Positions 25,227 to 32,947 of a DNA stretch of 64,000 nt are shown here, piece after piece (positions within the stretch are counted from its first letter, which is position 1; every line of letters starts with the position of its first letter). This DNA comes from JAUASW01 sp036880965 (GTDB lineage: Bacteria > Pseudomonadota > Gammaproteobacteria > Burkholderiales > Burkholderiaceae_C), in assembly GCF_036880965.1 (NCBI RefSeq), contig NZ_JBAJMV010000005.1, positions 248,001 through 312,000 of the forward strand, read 5' to 3'. A model generated the notes under the pieces. It was not told the DNA's origin. It did no database searches and saw only the letters and a list, made by a program, of their open reading frames with translations. Position numbers and translations under genes: made by a program.

Positions 25227-27254
25227 ATGGCCAGCCACGTACAGAAGAACAGCAGCAGCCGACTGATTCCCTTCTTCCTGCTCTTGATGTTTGCCAGCCT
25301 GCTGCTGGCCTTCAAGCCTGCCTATGCAGACCCGCCCGGGCGGGTGGGCCGGGTGGCCGACGTGGTCGGCGAAGCCTGGCTCTTCGATGCCGAAGACAAG
25401 GAGTGGCAGAAGGTCGAACGCAACCAGCCCATCACCGAAGGCGACCGGCTGCGCACCGACAACGGCGCCCGTGTCACCCTGCGCATCGGCTCCACCAGCA
25501 TCTGGCTCGACGAGCGCGCCGATCTTGAATTCAGCCGTCTGGACGACGAGGCCGTGGAGCTGCTGCTCGCTCGCGGCCAGCTTGCCATGCGGCTTCGCTC
25601 GCGCGAGAACATCGCCGAGACCCGCATCCTGACCCGCGAGGGCCGCTTCGCCTTCGAGCGCGAAGGCCTGTACCGGGTCGACCAGCTGGAGCGCGGCAGC
25701 CGCGCCTATGCCTGGCTGGGCCAGCTCCGCTTCGAACCCAGGGGCGACGGCATGCCCACGCTCCTGAGCGGTGGTGAGCAAGCCGAGTTCTGGTGGGGCA
25801 ATGGCCCCCGTGTCGAGCGCCAGCGCATCGAGCGCGATTTCTTCGGCGACTGGGCCGTGGCCCAGAGCGAATCCGAGGGCGATGGCCCGGTCAACCGCTA
25901 TGTCTCGTCCGAGATGACCGGCGCGGAAGACCTGGACCGACATGGCCGCTGGGAGCAGCATGATGAGTACGGTGCGATCTGGTTTCCGCTGGCACTGGCC
26001 GTCGACTGGGCGCCCTACCGCTACGGCCGCTGGGCCTGGGTGCGGCCCTGGGGCTGGACCTGGGTGGATGACGCGCGCTGGGGCTTTGCCCCTTTCCACT
26101 ATGGCCGTTGGGTGCAGGTGCGTGGCCGCTGGTGCTGGGCGCCGGGGCGCTATGTGAACCGCCCGGTGTTTGCTCCGGCGCTGGTGGCCTGGGTGGGCGG
26201 CGGCAATTTCTCTGTGGGTGTGAGCATCGGCGGTGGCCGACACAGCCCGCCGCCGCGCCATGGCTGGTTCCCGCTGGGCCCGCGTGAAGCCTATGTGCCC
26301 GGCTACAAGCACAGCCCGCACTATGTGAACCGCATCAACGTGGATGTCGATGTGCGCGTGGGTGGTGGTTCGCCGCGCTATCGCAACCGCGATGTGGTGG
26401 GCGCCATCAGCGTGCTGCCGCACGAGCAGCAGTGGCGTGGCCGTCCGCAGCCCTACAAGCCCGATATGGGCCCGGTGCAGCCGGTGGTGCAGGCGCCGTC
26501 GCGAGGCGAGGGCGGCCCGGGACGCGGCCAGCGCGTGGATCCGCCGAGCTGGGTGGGGCAGCGGGACCATCGCGACCCGCGCGACCGTGGCAACCGCGGG
26601 CCAGATCGCAGCGACCGGGCTGACCGTGACGACCGCGACGACCGCCCGACCTGGCGCGACAAGCTGCCGCGTCCGGGCAATCCGGCGCCGGTGGTGGCAG
26701 TGCCGCAGCCGGGCAGCGTGCAGGCTCCGGCCCAGCCGCAGGTGTCGCCTGTGCCGCCAGTGACGCAGCCGACCCAGCAGCAACAGCCCGGACCTCGTGA
26801 GGACCGCTGGGGCAACTACCGCCCGCAGGACCAAGGCCAGCAGGGCGGCGAAGACCGCCGAGGCTGGCGCCGTGATGATCGGCGCGACGACCGTCGCGAG
26901 CCGCCGGTGCAGCAGCCTCAAGCGCCCCAGCTGCCGCAAGTGCAGCCGCCGCAGGTGCCTCAGGTGCCCCAGGTCCAGGTGCCGCAGGTGCAGCAACCGC
27001 AAGTGCAGCAGCCGCAGTTCGGTGGCTGGCGCCGTGACCGTGGCGAGGACAGGCGCGAAGACCGCCCGACCCAGCCCGCCTGGACGCCGCCGCGTCCGGC
27101 GGAGGCTCGCCCGCCGCAGCCCATGCCCGCCATGCCTCAGGTGCAGATGCCTCAGCCCGCCCGCCCGCAGGCGCCCGAAGCCGCTCCGCAGCGCAAGCGC
27201 GAGGACGAAAGCCGCAACAGGCCGCCTGGCCGCAAGGAAGAGAAGGAGCGCTGA
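25227..27254 (+). CDS. DUF6600 / FecR-like exported proline-rich protein
   Basis: Protein of 675 aa. Signal peptide (about 1-35, ending AYADPP), a FecR-like domain (40-200), then a Trp/Tyr/Gly-rich stretch with repeated YRYGRW, WGWTWVDDARWGFAPFHYGRW and VRGRWCWAPGR (about 245-310), as in DUF6600 proteins. The last 220 residues are low-complexity, alternating Asp/Arg tracts and Pro-Gln-Val repeats (PQVPQVPQVQ). ATG 25227 follows GAGGAG (25216-25221); a TTG at 25206 is possible. It is likely periplasmic or envelope-attached. No function is known for the family. Confidence 0.8.
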   Translation: MASHVQKNSSSRLIPFFLLLMFASLLLAFKPAYADPPGRVGRVADVVGEAWLFDAEDKEWQKVERNQPITEGDRLRTDNGARVTLRIGSTSIWLDERADLEFSRLDDEAVELLLARGQLAMRLRSRENIAETRILTREGRFAFEREGLYRVDQLERGSRAYAWLGQLRFEPRGDGMPTLLSGGEQAEFWWGNGPRVERQRIERDFFGDWAVAQSESEGDGPVNRYVSSEMTGAEDLDRHGRWEQHDEYGAIWFPLALAVDWAPYRYGRWAWVRPWGWTWVDDARWGFAPFHYGRWVQVRGRWCWAPGRYVNRPVFAPALVAWVGGGNFSVGVSIGGGRHSPPPRHGWFPLGPREAYVPGYKHSPHYVNRINVDVDVRVGGGSPRYRNRDVVGAISVLPHEQQWRGRPQPYKPDMGPVQPVVQAPSRGEGGPGRGQRVDPPSWVGQRDHRDPRDRGNRGPDRSDRADRDDRDDRPTWRDKLPRPGNPAPVVAVPQPGSVQAPAQPQVSPVPPVTQPTQQQQPGPREDRWGNYRPQDQGQQGGEDRRGWRRDDRRDDRREPPVQQPQAPQLPQVQPPQVPQVPQVQVPQVQQPQVQQPQFGGWRRDRGEDRREDRPTQPAWTPPRPAEARPPQPMPAMPQVQMPQPARPQAPEAAPQRKREDESRNRPPGRKEEKER

Positions 27255-27264
27255 ACCGTCGCCC

Positions 27265-27900
27265 CTAGAGCAGGGGCTTCAGCGCCGGCCAGACGTTGTC
27301 CAGCATCACGGGATGCGCCCGGGCCAAGGGATGGATGCGGTCGCTCTGGAACCAGCTCTCGGCATCCGCGCGGTCGGCCACGCCTTTGAGCAAGAAGGGA
27401 ACGAGGCCGGCCTTTTCTTCCTTGGCCACCTGCTCGAAGACTTCGGCAAATTCACGCCCATAGGCCGCGCCATAGTTGGGCGGCATCTGCATGCCCAGCA
27501 AGAGCACCTTGGCGCCGGCCGCCTTGGCCGCGCGGGTCATGGCGCGCAGGTTGTCCTTGCTCATCGCCATCGGCAGCCCGCGCAGCGCGTCATTGCCACC
27601 GAGTTCGATCACGAGAATCGACGGCTTGTGCTGCTTCAAGACTGCGTTCAGGCGCGAGCGGCCGCCCGAGGTGGTGTCGCCGCTGATGCTCGCATTGACG
27701 ACCTTGGCATTCACTCTCTGCGCAGCGAGCCTTTGCTCCAGCAGCGCCACCCAGCCAGTGCCGCGGGCCAGGCCGTATTCGGCCGAAAGGCTGTCGCCCA
27801 GCACCACGATGCGCTTCTCCGCTTCAGCGGCGAGCGCCAGCGGCATGGCCGCCCACAGGCTACAGTGCAGCAACCAGTCACGCCGCTTGAGCATCAGCAT
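27265..27900 (-). CDS. tesA: exported TesA-like SGNH esterase / lysophospholipase
   Basis: Protein of about 211 aa with a short signal peptide (to about residue 26, ending ALAAEA). SGNH blocks: GDSLSAEYGL (block I, Ser nucleophile), ISGDTTSGG (block II Gly), ELGGNDALRG (block III Asn) and DRIHPLARAHP (block V Asp/His). It matches the E. coli TesA family. ATGs at 27894, 27900 and 27909 are possible; I use 27900. It is divergent from the YbbA-like ATPase gene, as tesA and ybbA are in E. coli. Confidence 0.85.
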   Translation of the reverse strand: MLMLKRRDWLLHCSLWAAMPLALAAEAEKRIVVLGDSLSAEYGLARGTGWVALLEQRLAAQRVNAKVVNASISGDTTSGGRSRLNAVLKQHKPSILVIELGGNDALRGLPMAMSKDNLRAMTRAAKAAGAKVLLLGMQMPPNYGAAYGREFAEVFEQVAKEEKAGLVPFLLKGVADRADAESWFQSDRIHPLARAHPVMLDNVWPALKPLL

Positions 27901-27911
27901 CCAAACCACCC

Positions 27912-28610
27912 ATGTCTTCTGAATTCATCATCGAAGTCGACCATGTCCGCAAATCGGTGGTCGACGCCACCGGCGAGCTGACGATTCTGCATGACATCAG
28001 CTTCCGGCTGGAGGCGCGGGAATCGGTGGCCATCGTCGGCGCATCGGGCTCGGGCAAGAGCACCTTGCTGGCCATACTCGCCGGCCTGGACAAACCCACC
28101 AGCGGCACGGTGCGGCTGCGCGGGCAGGACATGTTCGTGCTCGATGAAGATCAGCGCGCCGCATTGCGAGCCAGGGAGCTGGGCTTTGTGTTCCAGAGCT
28201 TCCAGCTGCTGGCCAATCTGAATGCCCTGGAGAACGTGATGCTGCCGCTGGAGCTGCGCGGCATTCGCGACGCCCGCGCGCAGGCCACGGCGATGCTGGA
28301 GCGCGTCGGCCTCGGTCAGCGCCTGGGCCACTATCCGCGCGTGCTTTCGGGTGGCGAGCAGCAGCGCGTGGCGCTGGCGCGAGCCTTTGTGCAGCGCCCG
28401 GCGCTGTTGCTGGCGGACGAGCCCACTGGCAGTCTGGACTACGCCACCGGTGCCGCCGTGATGGAGCTGATGTTCGAGCTCAACCGCGAAGCGGGCACCA
28501 CGCTCGTGCTGGTCACGCACGACCGCCAGATTGCCGAGCGCTGTGAGAGGCAGCTGCGAATTGAGGCTGGCAGGCTGGTGGAGTCAAGATTGGCAGATGC
28601 GCCTGCGTAA
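27912..28610 (+). CDS. ybbA: YbbA-like ABC transporter ATP-binding protein
   Basis: Protein of 232 aa of the LolD/MacB/YbbA ATPase class. Walker A GASGSGKST (43-51), signature LSGGEQQRVALARA, Walker B LLLADEPTGSLD, and switch His in VLVTHD. In E. coli the partner permease YbbP follows; here no permease gene follows, since 490 bases without a coding frame come next. It could work with a permease encoded elsewhere. The last codons include a 14-base tandem duplication (see 28597-28624). Confidence 0.88.
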   Translation: MSSEFIIEVDHVRKSVVDATGELTILHDISFRLEARESVAIVGASGSGKSTLLAILAGLDKPTSGTVRLRGQDMFVLDEDQRAALRARELGFVFQSFQLLANLNALENVMLPLELRGIRDARAQATAMLERVGLGQRLGHYPRVLSGGEQQRVALARAFVQRPALLLADEPTGSLDYATGAAVMELMFELNREAGTTLVLVTHDRQIAERCERQLRIEAGRLVESRLADAPA

Positions 28611-28624
28611 ATGCGCCTGCGTAA
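28597..28624. repeat. 14-bp tandem duplication at the ybbA stop codon
   Basis: ATGCGCCTGCGTAA occurs twice back to back (28597-28610 and 28611-28624). The first copy supplies the last three codons and TAA stop of ybbA; the second is just downstream, out of frame. It looks like a recent slippage event. Confidence 0.85.
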
Positions 28625-28714
28625 ATAAGCAGGGTCATCGCCGATCGCCGGGGATGTCTCCTGCCGGCACGTAGCAGCCGTTCGCGTTGAAGCTCGTTCG
28701 CGCTGCCGAGGCCA

Positions 28715-28796
28715 TCGGGTGAGGGCTTGTGCTCCTGTCCCCCGGACCGGGCTTCGCCCGATCCTCCTCCTTTACCTCGCCCAAACCCTCACCCGA
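28715..28796 (+). repeat. structured intergenic repeat, copy 1
   Basis: Outer arms of 15 bases (28715-28729 and 28782-28796, one mismatch) enclose a smaller hairpin (CCGGGC-TTC-GCCCG, about 28745-28760) and the conserved block CTCCTTTACCTCGC (28767-28780). Much of it recurs in reverse orientation at 28875-28925. It is probably a dispersed element of the genome. Confidence 0.55.
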
Positions 28797-28874
28797 CACC
28801 CTCGGCCGAACCTGCGCATGCCACCAGGCGAAGGCCACAGTGGTGCGGATCAGGACGGCAGTGGGTTTCCCGAA

Positions 28875-28925
28875 GCGAGGTAAAGGAGAAGGACCTGGCG
28901 CAGCCAGGGCCGGGGGACACGAGCG
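28875..28925 (-). repeat. structured intergenic repeat, copy 2 (inverted)
   Basis: On the minus strand this copy shares CTCCTTTACCTCGC and TGTCCCCCGG with copy 1. Between them is a hairpin CTGGC-GCA-GCCAG (read on the plus strand at 28894-28906) in place of CGGGC-GAA-GCCCG of the other copy. The stem differs in sequence but is paired in both. Confidence 0.55.
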
Positions 28926-29030
28926 CAGGGGAACCCGCTGGCGGCCTGATCTTCGACCAACCGAGGAACAAGAAAACGAATGGCAGCAATGTGCCGTTTG
29001 TGGACTTCACCGCAGATCGGTGAAGGACCC

Positions 29031-29058
29031 AAAAGAAAGCCCGCCGAGAGGCGGGCTT
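29031..29058 (-). terminator. intrinsic terminator of the ppiC operon
   Basis: Perfect nine-base stem AAGCCCGCC / GGCGGGCTT (29037-29045 and 29050-29058) with a four-base loop. Read on the minus strand it is followed by TCTTTT, 43 bases past the ppiC stop. Confidence 0.8.
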
Positions 29059-29101
29059 CTTCAGGTCATCCCAGGCGTTTAACGCCTCGGGGCGAGCCGA
29101 T

Positions 29102-29908
29102 TTACTTGCTCCACTTGTAGTCGGTCTTGGCCTTGCTCTTCAGCTCTTGCTGGAAGGCGCCGACCTTTTGCTGTTCGATGCGCTGCTTCAGCTGGGCCTT
29201 GACGTCGTCGAAGGCCGGAAAGGTGGCTTCGCGGGTGTCTTCCAGGCGGATGACGTGGTAGCCGAACTGCGTCTTGACCGGGGTCTCGGTCATCTCGCCC
29301 TTCTTCAGCAGCTTGATGGCTTGCGAGAACTCGGGCACGTAGCCATTCGGGTTGGCGAAGTCGAGGTCACCGCCGTTGGCTGCCGAACCGGGGTCCTTGG
29401 AGTTCTTGGTGGCCAGCTCTTCGAACTTGGCGCCGGCCTTGATCTGGGCGATCAGGGCCTTGGCGTCGTCTTCCTTCTCGACCAGGATGTGACGGGCACG
29501 GTACTCAAGGCCGGCGTTGGCGGCTTTGTACTTGTCGTACTCGGCCGAAGCTTCAGCGTCCGTGACCGGGTTCTTCTTCTTGAAGTCGTCGAACAGGGTG
29601 CGGATCAGGATCATCTGGCGAGCCTGTTCCATCTGGTCCTTGTAGGCGGCCGACTGGGGAATGGCACGCTTTTCGGCTTCCTGGATGAAGATCTCGCGCA
29701 GCACGACTTCGTCCTTGACCTGGGCTTCCAGCTCCGGCGTGATCGCCTGGCCCTGGCCATTGGACGCGACTTGCTTCAGGAGCGAGTCGGCACGTGCCTT
29801 GGGCACGGCCTTGCCGTTGACGGTGGTGATGTTTTGCGCGCTGGCCGTCACGGGCACGAGCGCAGCGGTCAGGGCCGCAACTGCGGCGGCAAGCACAAAC
29901 TTCTTCAT
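29102..29908 (-). CDS. periplasmic parvulin-type peptidyl-prolyl isomerase
   Basis: Protein of 268 aa. Signal peptide 1-24 (ending ASAQ), helical SurA-like N-domain (25-130), a PpiC/parvulin domain with RARHILVEKEDDAKALIAQI (about 137-156), FEELATKNSKDPGSAANGGDLDF and VKTQFGYHVIRLED, then a Lys-rich C-terminal helix. It should assist folding of exported proteins. It ends the minus-strand block selO-msrB-yciB-bolA-ppiC, 68 bases after bolA, and has the terminator at 29031-29058. Confidence 0.9.
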   Translation of the reverse strand: MKKFVLAAAVAALTAALVPVTASAQNITTVNGKAVPKARADSLLKQVASNGQGQAITPELEAQVKDEVVLREIFIQEAEKRAIPQSAAYKDQMEQARQMILIRTLFDDFKKKNPVTDAEASAEYDKYKAANAGLEYRARHILVEKEDDAKALIAQIKAGAKFEELATKNSKDPGSAANGGDLDFANPNGYVPEFSQAIKLLKKGEMTETPVKTQFGYHVIRLEDTREATFPAFDDVKAQLKQRIEQQKVGAFQQELKSKAKTDYKWSK

Positions 29909-29976
29909 GGGATTGGGTGTCTAGCTAGGCTAAAAAAATGGCGCCAGGGCGGCGCATCGCTTGGGTTTTCGAGGCC

Positions 29977-30264
29977 TCAGGGTTCTCCCGGGGCGCGGGC
30001 CTGGACGGCCAGCGCATGGATGCCCTGTTGCATCAATTCACCGAGGGAATGATATACGAGCCGATGCCGAGCCACCTTGTTAAGGCCCGTAAAGCTGGCG
30101 CTGACGATGCTCACGCTGTAGTGGCCACCCTCGCGTGCACCGGCATGGCCGGCGTGCTGGGCGCTGTCGTCCTGCAGCTGCAATTCAATGGGATCGAGGG
30201 CGGCGCGCAGGCGGCGTTCGATCTCGGCCAGGCTGGCCTTCGGGGTGATCGGGGTGATGCTCAT
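29977..30264 (-). CDS. bolA: BolA family protein
   Basis: Protein of 95 aa. The class-II KH-like BolA fold is recognisable from LAEIERRLRAALDPIELQLQDDSAQHAGHAG (with the conserved DxSxxHxxH-type segment) and HYSVSIVSASFTGLNKVARHRLVYHSLGELM. BolA proteins bind Fe-S-loaded monothiol glutaredoxins and influence cell shape and stress. Its ATG overlaps the yciB stop by four bases, so translation is coupled. Confidence 0.93.
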   Translation of the reverse strand: MSITPITPKASLAEIERRLRAALDPIELQLQDDSAQHAGHAGAREGGHYSVSIVSASFTGLNKVARHRLVYHSLGELMQQGIHALAVQARAPGEP

Positions 30265-30905
30265 GTCTTCGGCTCCTCGGCCGCCGGCTCATCGTCGGGC
30301 AGGTGGCGGGCCAGATAGAAGCCCTGGCCCAGCACGAAGACGATCATCATGCCCACCGTGCCGAAGGCCTTGAAGCTGGCCCAGGTGGAGGTGGAGAAGT
30401 TGTAGGCGACCAGGATGTTGACCAGGCCCATCAAGGCGAAGAAGCCGACCCAGGCCCAGTTCAGGCGGCGCCAGACTTCTTCGGGCAAGGGCATCTCCTT
30501 GCCCAGCGCTGCCTTGATCAGGCTCTTGCCGAAGAAGGCCTGGCTGCCCCAGAAGGTCAGCGCCATGACCCAGTAAAGGCCCGTGGGCTTCCACTTGATG
30601 AAGGTCTCGTTGTGGAACCAGACGGTCAGGCCGCCCAGCACCACCACGAGCGCCAGGCTGATCCACAGCATCAGGTCGACCTTCTTGCCGCGCAGCTTCA
30701 GATAAAGCACCTGGGCCAGCGTGGCGGCCACCACCACCAGCGTGGCCAGCAGCACCGGTGCCTCTTCGGGGCCGACCTGGCCGCCCGAGACCATGAAGCC
30801 GAAATGCTCGGTCGCGAACAGGGCGGCGGCGGCCTTGCGGCCCTCCGCCAGCTTGAAGGTGACGAAGAACAGCGCCAGCGGCAGGAAGTCGAACAGGATC
30901 TTCAT
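30261..30905 (-). CDS. yciB: intracellular septation protein A family (YciB)
   Basis: Protein of 214 aa. Starts with MKILFDFLPLALFFVTFKLAEG, the YciB signature, and has five to six membrane helices with the conserved FHNETFIKWKPTGLYW and WRRLNWAWVGFFALMGLVNILVAYNFST segments. It is an inner-membrane protein connected with envelope and septation functions. A Pro/Glu-rich tail extends beyond the core. It starts three bases after the msrB stop. Confidence 0.93.
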   Translation of the reverse strand: MKILFDFLPLALFFVTFKLAEGRKAAAALFATEHFGFMVSGGQVGPEEAPVLLATLVVVAATLAQVLYLKLRGKKVDLMLWISLALVVVLGGLTVWFHNETFIKWKPTGLYWVMALTFWGSQAFFGKSLIKAALGKEMPLPEEVWRRLNWAWVGFFALMGLVNILVAYNFSTSTWASFKAFGTVGMMIVFVLGQGFYLARHLPDDEPAAEEPKT

Positions 30906-30908
30906 CGA

Positions 30909-31334
30909 TCAGGGCTTGGAATCGCTATCGGGCGCGAAGTCTATCGCGGCGGAGTTGATGCAGAAGCGCTCGCCGGTCGGCTGCGGGCCGTCCGGGAACA
31001 CATGGCCCAGGTGGGAGCCGCAGTTGTTGCAGCGCACCTCGACGCGCACCATGCCGTGGCTCTTGTCGACCACGCGCTCGATGACCTCCGAATTGACCGG
31101 CGCCCAGTAGCTGGGCCAGCCGCAACCGGCGTCAAACTTGGTGTCGGCCTCGAAGAGCCTGGTACCACAGCCCACGCATTTGTATTCGCCGCTTTGCCAG
31201 TGGTCCCAGTACTTGCCGGTGAAGGCGCGCTCGGTGGCTGCGTGGCGGGCCACCTGGTATTGCATGGGGTCGAGTTGCTCGCGCCACTCGGCATCGGTCT
31301 TCTGGACCGGGTAGGTCTTGTCGGATGAGCTCAT
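30909..31334 (-). CDS. msrB: peptide methionine-R-sulfoxide reductase
   Basis: Protein of 141 aa. Two zinc CxxC pairs (CVGC, CNNC), the conserved GCGWPSYW, and catalytic Cys125 in GERFCINSAAIDF. It reduces methionine-R-sulfoxide in proteins; no signal peptide, so cytoplasmic. Its ATG overlaps the selO stop by four bases, so it is coupled to selO. Confidence 0.95.
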   Translation of the reverse strand: MSSSDKTYPVQKTDAEWREQLDPMQYQVARHAATERAFTGKYWDHWQSGEYKCVGCGTRLFEADTKFDAGCGWPSYWAPVNSEVIERVVDKSHGMVRVEVRCNNCGSHLGHVFPDGPQPTGERFCINSAAIDFAPDSDSKP

Positions 31335-32824
31335 GATGAACAGGACACCTCAAGTTGGGCCGCCCAGTCGGGCGGGAAGCCGGCGTCGGAGGCCAGCACC
31401 GGTTCGTCGAACGGGCGGAGCAGAACTTTCAGCAAGCGCTCGATTTCCGTGAAATCGCCCTCACGTGCCAGGCGGATGGCGCCCTCGGCCAGGTGGTTGC
31501 GCAGGACGACTGCCGGGTTCACCGCGGTCATGCGCTTGCGGCGCTCGACGTCGCTGCTGGCCTCGGCCTGCAAGCGGGCGCGGTAGCGCTGGGCCCAGGC
31601 ATCGAAGGCCTCGCGGTCCACGAACAGATCGCGCATGGCTTCATTGCTCGCCCCGGCGCTGCTGTCGAAGCTGCCCAGCCGCCGCCAGGCAATCGTGTAG
31701 TCGGTGTGATGGGCGGCCATCAGCTTCAGCCAGTCGTCGGCCAGTTCGCGGTCCTGCGGCAGGCTGCTGACCAAGCCCAGCTTGGCGCGCAGGCGGCCCA
31801 GCATCTCGGCAGGGAAGGCCTCACGATAGGACTCCAGCGCAGCCAGCAAAGGCTCCGAAGCCGTCTCCGGGTCGCCCGGCACCAAGGGCATCAGCGCCTG
31901 TGCCAGCGCATGCAGATTCCAGAACGCCACATTGGGCTGCCGGGCATAGGCATAGCGGCCCTGGTGGTCGCTGTGGTTGCAGACATGGCCGGGATCGAAG
32001 CCGTCCATGAAGCCGAAGGGGCCGTAGTCCAGCGTCAGGCCCAGCATCGACATATTGTCGGTATTCATCACCCCATGCATGAAGCCCACGGCCTGCCAGT
32101 CGGCCATCAGGCTCGCGGTCTGGCGGCTGATTCTCTCCAGCAGGGCGGCCGCGGGCACAGCGGCGTCGCGGCATTCCGGCGCGTGCTGGTCCAGCACATG
32201 CTCGAACAACTGCTGCAATTGCGGCAGCAGGCCGTGATGCGCGAAATGCTCGAAATGGCCAAAACGCAGGAAGCTCGGCGCGACCCGGGTCACGATGGCG
32301 CCCGTCTCGACGTCCTCGCGCCTCACCCGAAGGCTGGAGCCGGTGATGCAGAGCGCGCGCGTCGTCGGGATGCCCAGGGCGGCCATGGCTTCGGAGCAAA
32401 GGAACTCGCGGATCGAGGAGCGCAAGACCGCCCGGCCGTCACCCATGCGCGAGTAGGGCGTGCGTCCGGCACCCTTGAGCTGCAGCTCGAAGCGCTGCCC
32501 CTTGTTCTCGATCTCGCCGATGTGCAGCGCGCGGCCATCGCCCAGCTGGCCCGCCCAGACACCAAACTGGTGCCCGCTGTACACGCTGGCCCAGCCGATG
32601 CCGTTGCCTGCGCCACCGCCACCGCCATTGCCGCTCAGCAGCGCCAGCGCTTCGGGGCTGCGCCAGTCCGCAGCAAGACCCAGCAGGTCCGCGCAGGGTT
32701 CGCTGTGGGCCACCCAATGCGGCCCGGGGACGGGCTCGGGCGAAAGTTCGGTCAGGAAATCCGGCCCCAGCCGGCTGTAGCCTTGGGCGCTGCGAGCCAG
32801 CGCCAGCCCAGGGAAAACGTGCAT
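31331..32824 (-). CDS. selO: SelO/YdiU pseudokinase-fold protein AMPylase
   Basis: Protein of 497 aa. Conserved YSGHQFGVWAGQLGDGRA, ENKGQRFELQLKGAGRTPYSR with the ATP-contacting Lys, RSSIREFLCSEAM, GVMNTDNMS with a metal Asn, and DYGPFGFMD with metal Asp. The C-terminus ends in EVSCSS; bacterial SelO has a conserved Cys there where animal SelO has selenocysteine. SelO transfers AMP to proteins in redox stress. ATG 32824 (MHVFPGL) is preferred to 32857. Confidence 0.93.
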   Translation of the reverse strand: MHVFPGLALARSAQGYSRLGPDFLTELSPEPVPGPHWVAHSEPCADLLGLAADWRSPEALALLSGNGGGGGAGNGIGWASVYSGHQFGVWAGQLGDGRALHIGEIENKGQRFELQLKGAGRTPYSRMGDGRAVLRSSIREFLCSEAMAALGIPTTRALCITGSSLRVRREDVETGAIVTRVAPSFLRFGHFEHFAHHGLLPQLQQLFEHVLDQHAPECRDAAVPAAALLERISRQTASLMADWQAVGFMHGVMNTDNMSMLGLTLDYGPFGFMDGFDPGHVCNHSDHQGRYAYARQPNVAFWNLHALAQALMPLVPGDPETASEPLLAALESYREAFPAEMLGRLRAKLGLVSSLPQDRELADDWLKLMAAHHTDYTIAWRRLGSFDSSAGASNEAMRDLFVDREAFDAWAQRYRARLQAEASSDVERRKRMTAVNPAVVLRNHLAEGAIRLAREGDFTEIERLLKVLLRPFDEPVLASDAGFPPDWAAQLEVSCSS

Positions 32825-32947
32825 GTCCGCAGTGTAACGAGGGTGACTTTGCACCAAGTTTCAGAGGGTTAACATGGCCCGAGACCGGCTGTCCTGCGGT
32901 GGCAGCGACGCTGACGACAAAGACACAAGAATGTCCAGGAGACTGCC

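Larger units (their letters stand above)
28611..29101. other. 490-bp non-coding spacer
   Basis: No frame here has credible coding features on either strand; short frames of 60-117 codons are arginine/proline-rich and unlike known proteins. It holds the 14-bp duplication, two inverted copies of a structured repeat (28715-28796 and 28875-28925) and a terminator for the minus-strand ppiC (29031-29058). There is no residual permease (ybbP) homology that I can see. Confidence 0.6.

Noticed and set aside
29037..29058. The hairpin before ppiC as a plus-strand terminator for ybbA.
   Set aside because: It is over 400 bases beyond the ybbA stop and its T tract fits the minus strand.
28727..29082. Short frames in the 28611-29101 spacer, on both strands.
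   Set aside because: They cross the repeats and terminator, show no domain or start site, and have Arg/Pro-rich composition.
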